DNA from: Eulemur rufifrons
Lineage: Eukaryota; Chordata; Mammalia; Primates; Lemuridae
DNA length: 64,000 nucleotides
Direction of reading: 5' to 3'
Assembly: GCF_041146395.1 (NCBI RefSeq)
Contig: NC_090995.1
Location: 14,821,501-14,885,500 of the forward strand
The notes beneath the pieces are model-generated. The model saw only the letters and a program-made list of their open reading frames with translations, was not told the DNA's origin and did not search any database. Of this stretch, positions 22,295 to 34,424 are shown piece after piece. Position 1 is the stretch's first letter, and each line of letters starts with the position of its first letter. A program made the position numbers and the translations under genes.

Positions 22295-22664
22295 GGCCGG
22301 ACGCGGTGGCTCATGCCTGTAATCCCAGCACTCTGGGAGGCCGAGGCGGGTGGATCGCTCAAGGTCAGGAGTTCAAGATCAGCCTGAGCAAGAGCGAGAT
22401 CTCGCCTCTACTAAAAAAAAAAAAAAAAAAAATAGAAAGAAATTATATGGACAGCTAAAAAATATATATATAGAAAAATTAGCCGGGCGTGGTGGTGCAT
22501 GCCTGTAGTCCCAGCTACTCGGGAGGCTGAGGCAGGAGGATCACTTGAGCCCAAGAGTTTGAGGTTGCTGTGAGCGAGGCTGACGCCACAGCACTCTAGC
22601 CCGGGCAACAGAGTGAGACTCTGTTTCAAAACAAAAAACAACAACCAGAAAAAAAAAAAAAAAA
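22295..22664 (+). mobile_element. Lemur-type Alu SINE, sense
   Basis: Starts GGCCGGACGCGGTGGCTCAT and includes 'gcctgtaatcccagcactct'. An expanded mid A-run of 19 A (22412-22430) precedes the AGAAAGAAATTATATGGACA linker and TATATATATA. The right arm has TTGAGGTTGCTGTGAG and 'cactctagcccgggcaac', ending in a mixed A-rich tail. No clear target-site duplication is visible, so flanks may have changed. Confidence 0.96.
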
Positions 22665-24290
22665 GGGGAAATATCTTCTTTAAAGCATATACATATTTAC
22701 ATATTTAAATCAATGAAAGTATCTTTCACCAATATCAGAGGAACTCATGGCCATAAAACGTTCTGGTCCCACGAAAGAGAAAGAGTGACCCGGGCTTGCT
22801 GTCTGTGCGAATGACCTTTCAGTTTATCCAGTTAGAAGAAATTCTGATGAACTTACTTCATTGCCAATGATAATTTCGAGATGGGGCGTGTATGTTTCCT
22901 TGCATTTTCTTTTGTTCCTCAAAAGATTCCTCTTTACAGGGGCTGCATTATTAATGCCCATTAGAAAACAACGCAAAGGTGACACTAATTCAGGGGAGGG
23001 TTCATTTAAGAGTCCTGTGGGGTACTTGGATGGGAAGATGGGCTGAGCCGTGCTCAGCTCGTGGTGGGGGGACGGGGAAGGGTGCGCGGAATCTGCTGAC
23101 TGCTGATGCGCTTCAGTTATGTAAATCTCGCAAACCGCAGACAGCTCGCTGAATCAAGAGTTCGCTGCCTGTGTTAAATCCTAACTTTCATTCTGTTGGG
23201 GAATTTTCACGTTGGACTGGGATCAATATTTTGATCTGCCAAGAATAATCAGCAAAGACAGTGGTGCATATAGACCCTGTAATTCATTTAAAAACATTAA
23301 CCCTACAGTCTTCCTCGCTGACAATTGTTTCTACAAGCTAAATTATTTTCTATTAAGTGATAGATCCTATATTAGCAGTATTGAAGAGAAGAAAAGGTTA
23401 CTATTGTGGGAGAAACTTTGAAAATGTAAAGCTCGATAAGAAACCTTAATATATATGTGTATAACATATATAGTTATATGTACAAGATAACTTATATAGT
23501 TGTTCTCATTTTCCTAATCACAAGCTTTCCATCACTGCTTGTAATTCCTTCCTCCTTTGTTATGCAGAAAAGAGCAAGCTAAAGTTGGAATAGTGATTAG
23601 AAAAGTGATAAAGGCCATAGTTTCTCAGAAATCACTGGAAAACATGCCCTTCTCTTTTTCTGTGATTGCTGTTTTGCCATCTCCGCCATTTCTAAAGCTG
23701 GAATTTTGAGGACAGGGGAGAGAGCAGGTGGATTTGGTGGCTGAAAGGACAGGACAGACTACAGTGGGCATGGGTTGGCCAGGGGTGGCCGAGCGGAAAG
23801 CTCTGGAACAGTGGCTTCTGCCCTCGCTCTGCCGCTGTTCGGCGGGGTGACCTTACTCCCTATCCCCCCGGTTGGTTTTGTTGCCTCTAAAAACGATGAC
23901 AGATTACTGACTCATGTTGATCGCTCTTCATTTACTTTCAGGCACATTTTATTAAGCACAATTTTCAGACTGGTAAATTATATTCTATCAGAGGTAATTC
24001 CAGAAAGTCACCCCATTTGGAAGACGTCATGGGCCTAGCAGGAAGGTGGGAAGGGGGGAAGGAGAAGTGCACGGTGCGTTCACTCCATGGTTCTCTGAGA
24101 AATGAAACTGCTGCCAACACATGTCACTCTGACAAATTCCTAAGCAGATTTCAGAGCTTCTCAGAGAGGTTTAAGAGGCTGCATTATTCAGCAGCTGTGA
24201 AGATCACCAACGAGCAGCTGAACGATTCTCTGCTTAAATTGGCATAAGCCCAGTTAACAGAAAGATGGGAAGTGGAGAAAACAGGCATTG
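22665..24290. other. Unique-looking non-coding DNA
   Basis: No firm repeat. 23760-23920 has a weak MIR-like order ('tctgccgctgttcggcgggg', 'gtgaccttactccc'). 23440-23505 is a TA/TG-rich low-complexity patch. Open frames have no domains. Confidence 0.35.
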
Positions 24291-24331
24291 TCTGTGTGTG
24301 TGAGTGTGTGTGTGTGTGTGAGAGAGAGAGA
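24291..24331. repeat. Compound (TG)n/(AG)n microsatellite
   Basis: TG units with two interruptions, changing without a gap to a run of AG units ending near 24331. Confidence 0.95.
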
Positions 24332-25620
24332 TTTGTTTTTTGAGGGGTTTTCTGGGTTTTTTGTTTGTTTTTACCTCTAGGACTTTGTGGGCTGTTAAGG
24401 CACCCTATGAAGATGAAGATGATGTTTAGAGAACAGTTCTCTTGTCATTACTATTTATAAACAATAAGCAGCCTAAAATGACAGTCTCCTTCTGATGGGG
24501 GGGGGGGGAAAAAAAAGCAAACTTAGGAAGTGTCTTTTCAGCCCAGTGAAGCAATGTCATTGCCCAGCATTTGAAAAAAGAGACAACCAACCATGAGTAA
24601 TAAATATGGGTTATTCCACATTTGAAGGATGCAGAATTTGCACAGTATTTGCCTTGAAAGCAGAAAAATTTTCTTCTAGTGACCCCCAAACTCTGTCGTT
24701 AGTGACAATAATTACAAGGTGCTCTACGAGGGAATGGATGGCTGATTGCCACTAAGAGGCACATTCTCATTAATTTATTACCGATTTTTAACTTTGCTTC
24801 ATTAGGACCTGTCTGTTGAAGGCCGTTCAGGACTCAGGGGACAGGCCTGCACTTCACGGGCTCCAGGAGAGGAGAGGGTCGTTTCGGTTTGTCGTCCTCC
24901 ACGGGCCGCACGTGAAGACAGGTGGAGGGAAGTCGCCGCCTTGTAAATCTCCCAGTCGGGGAAGTGGGCAGCTGCTTTAGGGTGTTCTTGGGACTGAGCA
25001 GGCCGTTAGGAGACAGTTCTGGAAAACAGTGGTCAGCTAAGCAAATCTCGAAGCAGCTTGCGTGTTACTTATGCTCGTGCCTTTGTGAGATGCAGGAGTG
25101 AAGTCTGACCCGGTCCCAGGTGAAGTAGGAACCTGGTCTCAACGATGCTGGAGGCACTCGAGGGTCAGTTCCCGCCGTCGCTTTTGCTGTCTGTGTTTCC
25201 GTTGTCACACGCCTCGTGAGGGTCACCTTGCGGGAAGAGGGTGAGCTTTCCAAGGTGTCTTTGCAGCCCCGACCACCAGACCCCACAGTGTGTATTTCAG
25301 CCCAGAGATGTTCTCTGAATGAGCTCACTTCTCAGGGGCCTTTTTCTCTTATTAAAAATACTCCCAGCGAAATGACTTATTCCTATTATCTCTCTGCCTT
25401 AGGGCTAAACATACAGATCTACGTCTCTTGGTTTCCCCATGGGTATCTCTTGGGATGGGGCTGTAAAGTCCCAAGTCAATCTATCCCAGAGTTGGGCTTC
25501 CACCATGGAGAATGGAACTGGGCATTTGTTGGCTGTCCGTGGCGTAATTTACTAGAGCTTGTCTTTGTCTCCCATGGAAAAGTCAATGCCATACCAAATA
25601 CCCTTGGACTTCCTTTGAAA
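24332..25620. other. Unique-looking DNA, GC-richer around 24.8-25.3 kb
   Basis: 24340-24372 is a T/G-rich tract. A 12-G run sits at about 24497-24508. The 24,830-25,220 part is CpG-bearing but not dense enough to call an island. The 135-codon frame at 25216-25623 shows no domain I recognise. Confidence 0.35.
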
Positions 25621-25639
25621 TGATCAACTATTTAGGAGT

Positions 25640-25760
25640 CTCGGGAGTAAAATTCTTCCCATGGTTACAATGGTTTTCATCTCCACAAAGCCTAGCACAA
25701 AATCTGGTATAAAGTAGACCCTGAGCAAATGAATAATGGAGTAAAGTGTTAGTTCATGTC
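25640..25760 (+). mobile_element. Possible L2 3' tip
   Basis: 'cacaaagcctagcacaaaat', 'ctggtataaagtagaccctg' and 'agcaaatgaataatgga' match the tail order of L2 ('cctagcacagtgcctggcac ... gctcaataaa ... gaatga'). Short and diverged. Confidence 0.5.
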
Positions 25761-26730
25761 ACGAATGCAATGGCCTTTTATATTCTTTTCTGCCATGGTA
25801 GTGGGTATAGAGGGTGTGATCCAAGATCATTTGAAGTAAATTCCTGAATTAAAGCTAGAAAACTATATTTGCTTTATATATTAAAGCAAAGTATTATTTT
25901 CTTTGATTTGACTGAAAGCTTGGAAATCTGGATTATGTTTTTAGGAATTCTTTAACCTATTAAAGACAAGAGAAGCCTCAAAGAGCTGCAGTAAATATAA
26001 ATGCACAAAATGAATCCATTATCCAGTACCCGTAGAGCACCGTTTACCAATAATTAACAAATCCAATGAACATTAAGAATTTAGCCCCCTCTCATGGAGC
26101 AGACCACAGGGAAAAATCAAAGAAGTGTTAACATCTGGCTTGTTAACATTCTCAGTCTTTTTCTTTTACGAGAAAAAACAACTGGGAAAGCACAGAAGCA
26201 ATTACATAGTAGTCCTGTTTAAGGTGAACTATACAAAGTAGAAGTACTCACTGAATTGATAGCACGTTCTTATTCCAGATCATGAATGTTAATACTGGAC
26301 AGCAGATACATAAAATGTTATCAGATTAAGAAGTGCTAGTATCTGAGAAACTGATTTTTTTTTTCTTTAATAAATACTTTTAGTAAGAGGAAGACTCAGC
26401 CACAGACCCTAACTTGGGGAGGAGCATTTATCTCATTAAGTCCCTCCTACCTGCCGTCTGTTTCCACTCAAACCCATATAAATGAGCCCTTCAAATAGCA
26501 AAAAGACCATAAAGAATGCCACATTTCACCTTGCCTTCATATTTTACTTTTTTTATGCCTTCGTTTATTTTTAACCACTGTGAACACATCTGGACAGGTG
26601 AAAACAAAGGCTAAATTACAGAGCTAGTCTTTTCAAGAGAAAAGAGCTTTTTTATTTTTTATTTTTGGATACCCCTTGCCCTGCCTCAACCACCCCTGGC
26701 CACACAAATTGGGTCTTTCCTGAAAAGTGA
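25761..26730. other. AT-rich unique-looking DNA
   Basis: No repeat recognised. Contains 'ccaataattaacaaatccaa' near 26047, one of several ATTA-containing blocks. Confidence 0.35.
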
Positions 26731-26734
26731 TTTG

Positions 26735-26965
26735 GTCAAAGAAACCTTTCCTGACTCCCAGGCACAGAAAGATTCCCAGCCACACACAGCGCATGTCGCC
26801 CGGATCACAGCACTGGTCGTAAGTGAGTTTCCAGGGTGCTAAGACGACATTTATCTTTGGCACAATTGTGCTCTTTTCAGGACTCGGTGGAGTCCCTGAC
26901 ACGTCGTAGATACGCAGTGAATATTTGTTAAATAAATGAGCAAATGAATGAACAAAAAGCTTAAA
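26735..26965 (+). mobile_element. L2 LINE 3' end
   Basis: 'aagaaacctttcctgactcc' followed downstream by 'gagtccctgacacgtcgtag', 'atacgcagtgaatatttgtt' and 'aaatgagcaaatgaatgaac' matches the L2 3' end. Confidence 0.7.
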
Positions 26966-27167
26966 TGGCAAAGATAGATTGTTCCGGCATCACTCTAAAT
27001 TAAGCAGAGTTTTTTAGGTGATATTTCATGGATATCAACCAAGAAGATACATTTAGAAAAACTTTTCAATCAGCAGAACTTCGTGCTTATTTATTCTAGT
27101 GTAGATATCCTATGTTAGATAATAAATCTCAAAGATGTGTGTCTATGTCAGTAGTGCCCAGCTCATT

Positions 27168-27170
<3 letters not shown>

Positions 27171-27199
<29 letters not shown>
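27171..27199. repeat. (TG)n microsatellite
   Basis: About 14 uninterrupted TG units. Confidence 0.97.
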
Positions 27200-27201
<2 letters not shown>

Positions 27202-28112
27202 ATGCTGTGGCTGGAGATGGTAGTTAAACCTCCCCCCAATTTCTTGCATTAAGATATTTAAGTTCCTAAAGAGTTATTTGTGGAAGATATTTTTTTGAAT
27301 TGTAACCTCCAGTTCTGAGACACTACTTGGATCTCTCGAAATTTTAGACTCAGTTTTAGACTTGAAGGGAATCCAACTAATTATTATTAATCTAGAACTC
27401 ATGAGCCACCTTACTCCAGCTGCTTGTAGCGATAATTTTCCTAGTCATATTAGACGACCTTCCCTCATCCGATAAATCATGCTGGGACTTGGGACCCCGG
27501 CTGGAAGAATCTATTATATATATGTGCAGATCTGAGGCTACTATAGTCCAGCAAATAAAACTTAAAGCAAAAGTCTGGTAAAATCCAATTTTACTAAAAG
27601 GAGAAGCATTATGATTTATTACCTTATACTTTGTGTAGTAATCAAACTACTTAGGTTTAAGTATGTCTGAAACAAGTATATAAAAACCAAAATTAATGTG
27701 CACACACCTTCATGAATACTAAATACTAAATGGCTGAGACAGTAAAATAATACAAGGCAGGGAAAAAAAGTTTTAATATCATTAACCTTTATTTCAGTTT
27801 CACTCTTTGGAGTCTGAAGGGAGTCTTGATGTCATTTTCCAGCTTTTAGCTGTCCTTGGTTTTGGGTGTTCATAACATAAGGAATTGAAAGCTGCCATAA
27901 AACAGCTTATTAACCTTGTTTGGAGACAAGTATGAATTTATATTAAATTTCACAATATTAAACTTCAACATGTTTTTAGGGTTTTAAAATTGCTCCTCCA
28001 CTTATTATTAATTCCAAGAAGAAAATCTAAACTTTGTAAATTCTTCATTGTTGTATTTATATGTATGTGAGTGTGAGATAATTTTTTGTTTTATCTTAAT
28101 TTTTGCATTTAG

Positions 28113-28137
28113 GGTGTGTGTGTGTGTGTGTGTGTGT
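28113..28137. repeat. (GT)n microsatellite
   Basis: About 12 uninterrupted GT units just before the 3' end of an antisense L1. Confidence 0.95.
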
Positions 28138-28184
28138 CACCCAACAACTTGTGTAGGATAATTGCTACTTTTGTTTATTTTTAA

Positions 28185-31010
28185 CTGACCGGAAAAAATT
28201 GCATGCATTTATTGTGTACAACATGATGCTTTGAAGTAATACATAGTGAAGTGAATGAATCTAGCTAATTAACATGTGCAGTCCCTCACATAGTTGCATA
28301 GTTATCATTTTTGTGATGAGAACACATTCACTTTTGGCATGTTAGCCTGGTTTGTCATCTGTGGCCCTTACTGTTTTGAATTGCATTCCTTCTCTCTCTA
28401 ATTTGTTGAGGGTTCTCATCGTGAAAACTATGTTGAATTTTGTCAAGTGCTTCTTTCTGCATCTAGTGAAATGGTCGTCTGCTGGCCTCAGAAAATGAGC
28501 TTGGAAGTGTTCTGTCCTCTTCCAGTTTTTGAAATGGTTTGAGAAGAGCTGTATCTGTTGAAGGGAATGTTCTGTACATGTGTTAGGTCTGTTTGGTCTA
28601 AATGCCATGTTTCCGTATTGCTTTTCTGTCTGAATAATCTGTAAATTGCAGAAAGATTGAAGTCCCCTACTATTATTTTATTATAGTCTATCTTTTCCTT
28701 CAGATCTATGAATATTTGTCTTATATATTTAGGTGCTCAAATGTTTGGTGCAATATATTCAGAAATGTTATATCCTCTTGCTGAATTGATCCCTTTATCA
28801 GTATAGAATGACCCGTTTTGTCTATTTTTCATAGATTTTTTTACTTAAAGTCTATTTTATCTGATACAAGAAAAGCTACTCCTGGATTTTTTTTGGTTTC
28901 TATTTCATAGAATATCTTTTTTCAACCCTTCACTGTCAGTTCATGTGTGTTCTTCCAGGTGACGTGAGTCTCTTGTAAGCAGCATACAGCTGGGTCTTTT
29001 TTGTTGGTTTGTTTTTATATTTTTATGTTTTCTATACTTTTTAATCCATTTAGCCATTCTATGGCTTTTGATTAGAGAATTTAATACATTTACATGCAAG
29101 GTAATTATTGATAGGTAAGGACTTACTAACACCATTTTGTTAACTGTTTTTTAGTGGTTTTATATATCCTTTGTTACTTTCTTCCTCTCTTGCTGTCTTC
29201 CTTTGTGGCTGATTTTCTCTAGTGGTGTGCTTGCTTTCTTGCTTTTTATTTTTTATGTATCTACTATAAGTTTTTGTTTTGTGGTGACCTTGCAGCTTAC
29301 AAAGAACATATTATAATTATAATAGGTTATTTTAAACTCATGACAATTTAACTTTGAAGTTAAAAAAAAAAGAAAACTCTACATTTTTACTCCGATCCTC
29401 CCTACATCTTAAATTTATGATGTCAAAATTTATTTATTTCTATATTGTATATCCTTTAACAAATTATTGTAACTATTATTATTTTAATGGTTTTATCTTT
29501 TAACCTTTATACTAAAAATATAAGTGATTTATGCACCACCATTAAAGAATTAGAGTGTTCTGAATTCAGCTATGTTCTTACTTTTACTAGTGATTTTTAT
29601 ATTTTCAGAAATGTTTTTCTGTTACTTATTAGTGTCATTTTCTTTCAGCTTGAATAACTCCCTTTCAGCATTTCTTGGAAAAAAAAAAAAAAGGTCTGGT
29701 GTGATAAACCCACCAAGCTTTTGTATGTCTGAGAAAGTCTTTCTCTCTCCTTTATTTCCAAATGACAGCTTTGCTGAGTATTTTTGTTTGGAAGATTTTT
29801 TTCCTTCAGCCTTTTGAATATATTATCCCACTCTCTCCTGGCCTGAAGGTTTCTGCTGAGGAATCTGCTGCTAGACACATTTGAACTCCTTTACATATTA
29901 TTTGCTTCTTTTCTCTTAGTGCTTTTCAGGGTCTTTTCCTTGTCTTTGATTTTTGACAGTTTCATTATAATATGCCTTAGGGTAATCTTGTTTGGAATGA
30001 ATCTAATTGGAGATTTTTAACTTTCTATACCTAGAGATTACATCTTTTTCCAGGTTTGGAAAGTTTTTTATTATTTATTTAAATAAGCTTTTACTCTTTT
30101 ATTTTTCTTTTCTTAAACTGCTCTGACTCAAATAATTTTACCTTTCTGATACTGTCCCATAAACCCTGTAAACTTTATTCATTCCTTTTCCCTTTTTTCC
30201 TCCTAATACTGTACATTTTCAAATAACCTATTTTTGAGTTCACAGATTTTTTTTTTCTTTTGCTTGATCAATTGTCTGTTGGTGCTCTCTATTGCTTTTT
30301 TACATTTTGTTTATTGCATTTTCCAGCTCCAGGATTTCTGTTTGATTTTTTAAATCATTATTTCAGTCTCTCTTACATTATGCCTTCTGATCTCTTATTG
30401 TTTTCCTAATTTCATTGAATTTGTTTATTTGTATTTTCTTGAGGTTCTTAAAACAGTTATTTTTAATTCTTTGTAGGGCAATTCATACATCTCCTTTTCT
30501 TTAGCATTGACCACTGGCAATTCATTTTTGTCCCTTTGGTAATATCCTGTTTCCATGGTTACTCTTGATTCCTCTGGCTGTGCATCAATGTCTGCACGTG
30601 TGAAAAAGTAGGTACTTATTGCAATGTTTTCTGTGAAAAACCTTTAACCGTGAGTTTGTCTAGAGATTTAGGGTCGCCTGTCTGGTCTGGTTCTGAGGTC
30701 TGGGGTCCCCGGGGCTAGTGCCGTGCTGGAGTGGGCCCGAAGCCCAGAGCTGCCATGATCGACGTGGTGCTAGGGCACACTGACACCGGGGTGGGCTGCA
30801 GCCAGCGTGGTGCCAGAGCAGGCTGTCCACTTCCTGACACCACTGGGTGCAGATGGGAGATCAAGTCCACCTCGCAGGTCTGAAGCTTGCGGCTGAGGAC
30901 TCCCACGTGGTGCCAGGGTGGGCCCTACCGCCCCCAGCCCCGGCCCGTGTCCCCGTCTCTGCAGCCCGAGCAGCCCGGCTTTCTCAGGTTCCCAGATTTA
31001 CTGACAGAAA
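28185..31010 (-). mobile_element. Old L1 (L1M/HAL1-like), antisense, 3' end to 5' UTR with internal deletions
   Basis: In + orientation it starts with the reversed 3' UTR ('gtgtacaacatgatgctttg', 'ctagctaattaacatgtgca'). Reversed ORF2 pieces follow ('gttgaattttgtcaagtgct', 'aaaatgagcttggaagtgtt', 'tgaagtcccctactattatt', 'ttaaagtctattttatctga', 'ggtaattattgataggtaag'). Then comes the upstream region ('cctggcctgaaggtttctgc', 'gctgctagacacatttgaac', 'aatatgccttagggtaatct', 'ccagctccaggatttctgtt'). It ends in a GC-rich 5'-UTR-like block (30650-31010) with repeated 'gtggtgc..g' and 'ggtgggc' motifs. Most reverse-transcriptase sequence is absent, so 2.8 kb covers what is normally over 6 kb. No open frames of functional length remain. 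Confidence 0.82.
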
Positions 31011-31573
31011 TGCACGATGGTCAGTGAAATAGGAATTTCAGGTAAATGGCAATTTTTTTTTTTTTTCAGTAAAGATTTGTTCCATGCAATATTTGAAACA
31101 CAGCTTTACCCAGAAGAATTCACAGTTTATCTGTTACTCAATTTTAATTGGATGTCTTATATTTTATACGGAAGCCGTATTGCAGGGACGAACTTGCAGG
31201 TGTGCTTTATGCTGCAGGGACCCTCTGGGGGGTCAGGTGAGGCCCTGAGGGTGGCCTGTCCCTGCCTGTCCCCATGCAAGAGTCTCCTTCCTGGTGAGTC
31301 ACCTGTACAGCAGTCTCTGTCTCAGTGTTTGCTTCTTCGGAATCTGAATTATGATGGGGAGTTTATTTTAAGAGAGACCAAGTGTATCATTGAAAGAGTT
31401 TGAGGGGAAATGAGCAATGGGACCAAGGAAGGAGGAAAAGGGAAGGAAAATGGTCCCAGTTTCAGAAATGAGGAAAAGTGTCACTTGGTCCAGTCTCACT
31501 GGACAGGATAACACGGTTGGAAAGTGGCAGGGCTGAGGGCGAAGCCTGTGCGTGTCTCCTGCTCTGGGACACG

Positions 31574-31607
<34 letters not shown>

Positions 31608-33340
31608 TGAGGAGCGGAGTGAGCGCAGGGTCGTTCCAACACGTTCCTCAGCTCTGTGCACACAGGGAACCGTGTGCTACTGTGGTGGGAAGGGCCAGGT
31701 TTATACTCCCTGTGATGCCTCAGAGAATAGAGCCCCGAGCAGTGGGTGCAATCAAGTGACTTCGAGGTCTGACACCTGAAAGGAACATGGCGGTGAAGCT
31801 GGTGGCGTCTGGAGCCAGGAGGTTTCGGTACCTTCTGGGTGTGAAGCCATTAGCGTCGCCGAGGGGTCTCGGTGGGGCCGGAGCTGGATGGAAATCGGCT
31901 TTCTGAATGCCCCTAATACAGATCATACACATAATTTCAGAAGACTTTCCAAAATTAATCATTTACATGCTCATAGGCGTACTTTTCTCTCTTACGATTT
32001 AAATTTTAATGATGAAACATATTCCGGATTAAAAATAACAAATGTGTAGGTGAAAAACATGAGGACATTATTTTAAAAGTAAAATACAGTGGCAGAGAAA
32101 GGATTCACTTGCCCAAGCTGAGTCGGTGCCAGACCACCTTGTCAACCTTACGTCCAGATCTTGTTTTGCAAAGAAATTAGGAGACCCCATTTTCCAACAA
32201 GAACAACAACAAAAATATAGTGGTTAAAGACGCCTTAGTGATTTATGACACGCTCTCTTTGTGATTTCTTTACTACAACCTATTTTTTCTTTTATTCCCA
32301 TGAATGCACATTCCTTAAATATAAAATATTAGTGATATTTAATATACAATAATAGTTGGTGCTTTTCGGTTGGGAGAGATTAAAAGTTTGGCGGATGTGT
32401 AGCCGTGGAAGGTGAAATATATCTTTGGCACTCGGACAGCTGTGGCTTCGAAATTCGGAGTTAAGAGGCAAGCAAAGAGTGTTTTATTGCCAGTATCTAA
32501 AACAAATTTTATTGGAAACTTTTATGTTGGTAGGTTTGAGTAGTTTTTATCGTGAAGAGTTCTGAAAACTGCCATAAAATTTTTCCTTGGGGTTATGATT
32601 ACATTTGTATCTTTCCCAAACTTATATAAATAAAAAAGACAGTTTTTACTGTGAAAGCTTAAAAGGTTAGAGAGGTATTTGGTCTGTGATGAACCTTTTA
32701 TAGGTTTGCTGTTATGGGAATTTATTTTAGAAATATCAATAAAAATACAACTTTGGAGATCTTGAGAAAGAAATTGTAAGAAACTTGAAGTTTCCATTTG
32801 AATGAATTCACTTGAAGATAATTTAATTAATTTACTGTACTATGCAAACTATCTTTAATATTAGGGGATGCTAGAATTTTACATGGTTGTGATACACAAT
32901 TTACCATATTTTTTGATGGATAGACAGTCCTGGGAAGTAGAATTTTTCTTGTTTGAGCTGTTTAAGCCTCGGCTGGACAATCACGAGGCTGGGAAATTAT
33001 AGATTGAAACACAGAGATTGGAGGAATCCTGTCTCCCTTTTGAAACCGGACAGTGTCATTGTATGTCAAATATTTTCCCTTTTCTCTTTTATGGAAAACA
33101 AATGAAATAAATATTGACAGCCAAAAATACCAAACAAACAAAAACAAATAAACAAAACTAGGCAGTGTGATTTTTAAGCTATAAGAGGACATATTTTTAA
33201 ATTAATATGTGGAAATGTCCCCCTTTCTTACAGTTCCTTCACACCAAAGGTTTTATCTTGCAAAACCAGGTTCTATACCAAAGAGGAAGTGGAGAAGGAA
33301 GGAAGAAAGGGTGAGAAGGAAGGAGGGAGGAAATTTTTAT
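31011..33340. other. Non-coding DNA, mostly unassigned
   Basis: 31190-31345 resembles the end of some old repeat but I cannot name it. 31480-31880 is CpG-bearing around the (AC)n tract. 32,000-33,230 is AT-rich and unique-looking. Positions 33290-33340 are GA-rich. The frames at 31368-31779 owe their length to the dinucleotide repeat. Confidence 0.35.
31574..31603. repeat. (AC)n microsatellite
   Basis: About 15 AC units, followed by ACGCATGAGG. Confidence 0.97.
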
Positions 33341-33344
33341 AGTC

Positions 33345-33490
33345 TAAATGTATCACACATGATCTAAAATAACTGTGAAAAGACAGAAGCATGTCCTCAT
33401 TTTCTAAAAGATGTCACTGAGTCAGTGCAGGGCTAGAATTCAAACCTGAGTCTTCTTGATACTTAGACCTGCACATTTCCCCATTTTACC
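33345..33490 (+). mobile_element. MIR SINE fragment
   Basis: 'catgtcctcattttctaaaa', 'cagtgcagggctagaattca' and 'aacctgagtcttcttgatac' follow the MIR sense 3' half. Confidence 0.65.
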
Positions 33491-33599
33491 AGTTTGTGAA
33501 ATTTTATTACTTAGCGTGAGAAGTGAGGAGGTGGCCTGTTACGAAGCAGCTTGCCTATCCGTTATGAATCTTAGGTAATGCGGATTTGGGCTTCCAGAG

Positions 33600-34360
33600 C
33601 AGCTTTCTGGATACTTCTGGGCCAGTAAGTCAGACAATCCACCAATATCTACCAGGCACCTGCTATGTGTCAAACACTGTTCTAGACCCTGTAGATCCAT
33701 CAGTAAACAGAGCTCTTGCCCGTAGAAAGCTTGCCTTCTAGTGGCAAGGGGGAGAGTGGAAGAGAAGAACAGGAATAGATAAAGGTTAAGACAATTCCAG
33801 ACCTTGGTTAACTGTTTTGAAGAAAAATTTTTAAAGAGAAAGAGAGAAGGGGACAACATCAGGAAGAACAGCCTTTTGTTCTGAAGGAAAAAAAATGAGG
33901 TCCTCTCACGAAGGCAGCTTTGGAAGTGGTGGTCAGAGAAAGGCTCTGGAGAAGTTCAAGTAGGAGAAAAATCAAGAGTCTAATTTTCTTCTGAATGATC
34001 ATTCTGTTCTGGAGAGCAGAGGCTGTAGAGAGAAAAAAACAGGTTCCTGGGGAGCAGAGAGGGGCCTGTTGCATTCAGTGATCCAGGTGAGAGACAGACC
34101 GGAGAGGTTGTAGGGGCGTGAGGAGCAGTCAGACGGTGGGACGTATTTTAGAAAAATAGTTGATAGCACCAAGTGATATGCTTTTATATAAAGTAAGAAG
34201 AAGAGAGAGGAATCAAGGATGACTTCTAGATTTTGAGAACCTAATTATGAGAGTTTAAAAAAGTGACATTTACTGAAATGGAAAAAATATATAGAAGAGG
34301 GGAAAGAAAGGGGAATTGGAGGGTGAGATGGGAGCCAACAATTCGGTTTTGGCAGAGCTA
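33600..34360 (-). mobile_element. L2 LINE, antisense copy 1
   Basis: Reverse-oriented L2: 'caggcacctgctatgtgtca', 'aacactgttctagaccctgt', 'ttgccttctagtggcaaggg', 'gtgatccaggtgagagacag', 'ggaatcaaggatgacttcta', 'gtgacatttactgaaatgga', 'gccaacaattcggttttgg'. The order matches one uninterrupted antisense L2 3' region. Confidence 0.8.
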
Positions 34361-34424
34361 AGATTCGAACAAAGACATCTTGACTTTTAAGCAAAACAGT
34401 AAATTGGTTTGGCTAAGAGCGGGA

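Larger units (their letters stand above)
26966..28184. other. AT-rich non-coding DNA with two TG tracts
   Basis: Apart from the two microsatellites listed separately, nothing recognisable. Local A+T is high. Confidence 0.35.

Noticed and set aside
22411..22644. 77-codon frame with [20 protein letters not shown]
   Set aside because: This is the well-known translation of an antisense Alu; no gene.
31368..31779. Overlapping frames with Thr-His or Cys-Val repeats
   Set aside because: Their length comes from translating the (AC)n tract; no coding evidence.
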